Positions 29,093-30,103 of a DNA stretch of 30,103 nt are shown here, piece by piece. This DNA comes from a virus. A program made the position numbers and the translations under genes. The notes under the pieces were generated by a model. The model made no database searches. It was given only the letters and a program-made list of their open reading frames with translations, and had not been told where the DNA came from. Within the stretch, counting starts at the first letter, position 1, and each line of letters begins with the position of its first letter. The DNA is taken from IMG/VR virus record IMGVR_UViG_3300042301_001264, positions 1 to 30,103 of that record, one strand, 5' to 3'.

Positions 29093-29467
29093 ATGGGCAG
29101 TAGACCTCAAAGAAAGAAAGAGTACGTACGCTTTAGTATGAACCCTGACAATTATCGTATTGTTATGGGTGGCATTCTGCATTTTGAAGTAGAATGTAAT
29201 GATGACTCTACGCCTGACTTAGGGTTAGAAGGGATAGAAGGTTTAGATAGTAAATGCTGGATGGATATGGCAATCAAAATGGAATCTATTGTAGCTATCA
29301 AACCAACTGGTTCATTAGAATCTGAAATCACCCATGGTAAAGCTTCAATAGTATTAGATAGTGGTCCTTGGGAAACTATATCTACTAATATACCATACGA
29401 ATATATGTGTGCTATATGGGAAGATTACCTAGCAGGACCAATTAAAACAATATATCGTGGGCAATAG
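29093..29467 (+). CDS. Protein of unknown function upstream of the sigma factor
   Basis: A 124-residue beta-rich protein (MGSRPQRKKEYVRFSMNPDN) with FEVECNDDSTPDLG in the middle and a C-terminal helix with Trp. I do not recognise a family. It overlaps the sigma-factor gene by 11 bases and probably shares the host-type promoter, so it may act with that factor in the switch of transcription. Confidence 0.55.
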   Translation: MGSRPQRKKEYVRFSMNPDNYRIVMGGILHFEVECNDDSTPDLGLEGIEGLDSKCWMDMAIKMESIVAIKPTGSLESEITHGKASIVLDSGPWETISTNIPYEYMCAIWEDYLAGPIKTIYRGQ

Positions 29468-30103
29468 CTTCAAATCAATATCTGTAAACCCTACTAATGT
29501 AGACTTTGACAATGATTACTCGCTGTCAATACTACTTAATGACCCTATCTTTAAAAGAAAGGCAGCCCAAATGAAGAATGAAGAAGCTATGGAGCTATTC
29601 AAACTTTATAAGTCAACAGGTGAGTTAAAGTATAGAGATAAAATTGTTGAAGGTTACATGAAGCTTATGCTATATGTTGCTATTAAGTATTGGCAACCTG
29701 GGTTTTTAGTTAGTGACCTACTGCAAGAAGCCGTTATGGGTTTCATGTTAGGGATAGACAAGTATAACAATGAGAAGTATTCAGAGTTCGGTAAAGCTAA
29801 GCTATCATCTTATTGCTTCTTCTATAGCAGGAAATACATAATAGACTTTATAGAAAAGAATAAATGTATAGTAAAGATTACCTACTCACCGTTAAGAGCA
29901 TCACAAAAACTTAAGAAGATGATGGACACAGCAGTAGCTGTAATGGAGTTGGACGAAAGAATGATACCTTTAGATGTTGTATTAAAACAAAACGTAACTA
30001 TGGAAATGGCAGCAGCACTCGGTGCACTATCTGCGACAACTGCAATCGTATCAACAAATAACCACGACGAGATAGACTTTGTATCCGATGGTGGTATATA
30101 CTC
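29457..30103 (+). CDS. Sigma-70 family RNA polymerase sigma factor, N-terminal part
   Basis: The reading frame is open to the right edge (215 residues seen). An in-frame TAG at 29430 limits the start; the only good start is GTG at 29457, the next ATG being at 29571. Sigma region 2 is clear at about 60-137: KLMLYVAIKYW, FLVSDLLQEAVMGFMLGIDK, then SSYCFFYSRKYIIDFIEKN, the residues that bind the polymerase clamp and melt the -10 element. KITYSPLR (140-147) may begin region 3. Region 4 is not recognisable in the visible part. A phage sigma factor could direct host polymerase to the AACGTATTATAT promoters of the window. Confidence 0.75.
   Translation, partial: MGNSFKSISVNPTNVDFDNDYSLSILLNDPIFKRKAAQMKNEEAMELFKLYKSTGELKYRDKIVEGYMKLMLYVAIKYWQPGFLVSDLLQEAVMGFMLGIDKYNNEKYSEFGKAKLSSYCFFYSRKYIIDFIEKNKCIVKITYSPLRASQKLKKMMDTAVAVMELDERMIPLDVVLKQNVTMEMAAALGALSATTAIVSTNNHDEIDFVSDGGIY

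Noticed and set aside
1-30103. CRISPR array, insertion sequence, integrase or att site
   Set aside because: No regularly spaced identical repeats, transposase or recombinase motifs, or tRNA-like target were seen.

Overview
The window looks like part of a tailed double-stranded DNA phage (Caudoviricetes) of a Bacteroidota host, AT-rich throughout. The phage assignment rests on large terminase, portal, scaffold-like and major capsid genes in head-module order, plus tail, lysis and replication genes. The host assignment is inferred: starts lack Shine-Dalgarno sequences and sit behind A/C-rich leaders, several promoters carry a TAnnTTTG -7 box, and many small protein families match aquatic Bacteroidota phages. 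The gene order is reminiscent of crAss-like phages, but membership is not proven. No integrase, transposase, tRNA or CRISPR array is visible, and both ends cut through genes.

Left arm (1-18452, all minus strand, read right to left). It opens with a RepL-like initiator, followed by a spike-base protein, a small coupled gene and a tail-fibre-like protein. Next comes a membrane/periplasm cluster (14807-16018) that could hold a holin and spanins. A cassette of short basic proteins (13871-14803) of types widespread in aquatic viruses follows, then a transglycosylase-like protein, a lysine-rich protein and a tandem GroES-like protein. The packaging and head block is a gene in the small-terminase position, the large terminase, portal, Gln-rich scaffold candidate, major capsid protein and a further head gene. 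A lysis cassette (GH19 endolysin, holin candidate, unimolecular spanin candidate) and two connector-type genes close the arm.

Central non-coding hub (18453-20167, interrupted by one gene at 19001-19516). The divergent promoters lie here. The 650 bases at 19517-20167 hold no credible ORF but are packed with inverted repeats that fold into long hairpins and two three-way junctions, with a repeated AGCGAAATG(CT) motif whose flanks vary but stay complementary. This is the best candidate for an undescribed structured RNA, or alternatively a structured origin.

Right arm (20168-30103, all plus strand). Mostly small unknown genes packed end to end. Recognisable genes are a zinc-ribbon amidoligase immediately followed by a class II glutamine amidotransferase, a DnaA-domain-IV-like protein, a winged-helix replication initiator with in-gene DNA repeats, and a sigma-70-like factor running off the end.

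Two regulatory layers are visible. A near-palindromic element with core AACGTATTATAT precedes at least eight genes on both strands and is probably a phage promoter or operator; the phage sigma factor is an obvious candidate reader. Host-type -7 boxes (TATCTTTG) also occur, two of them about 30 bases downstream of perfect DnaA boxes. The leader at 27033-27216 combines a promoter, a terminator/antiterminator pair, the phage motif and two hairpins whose loops are perfectly complementary over 7 bases.
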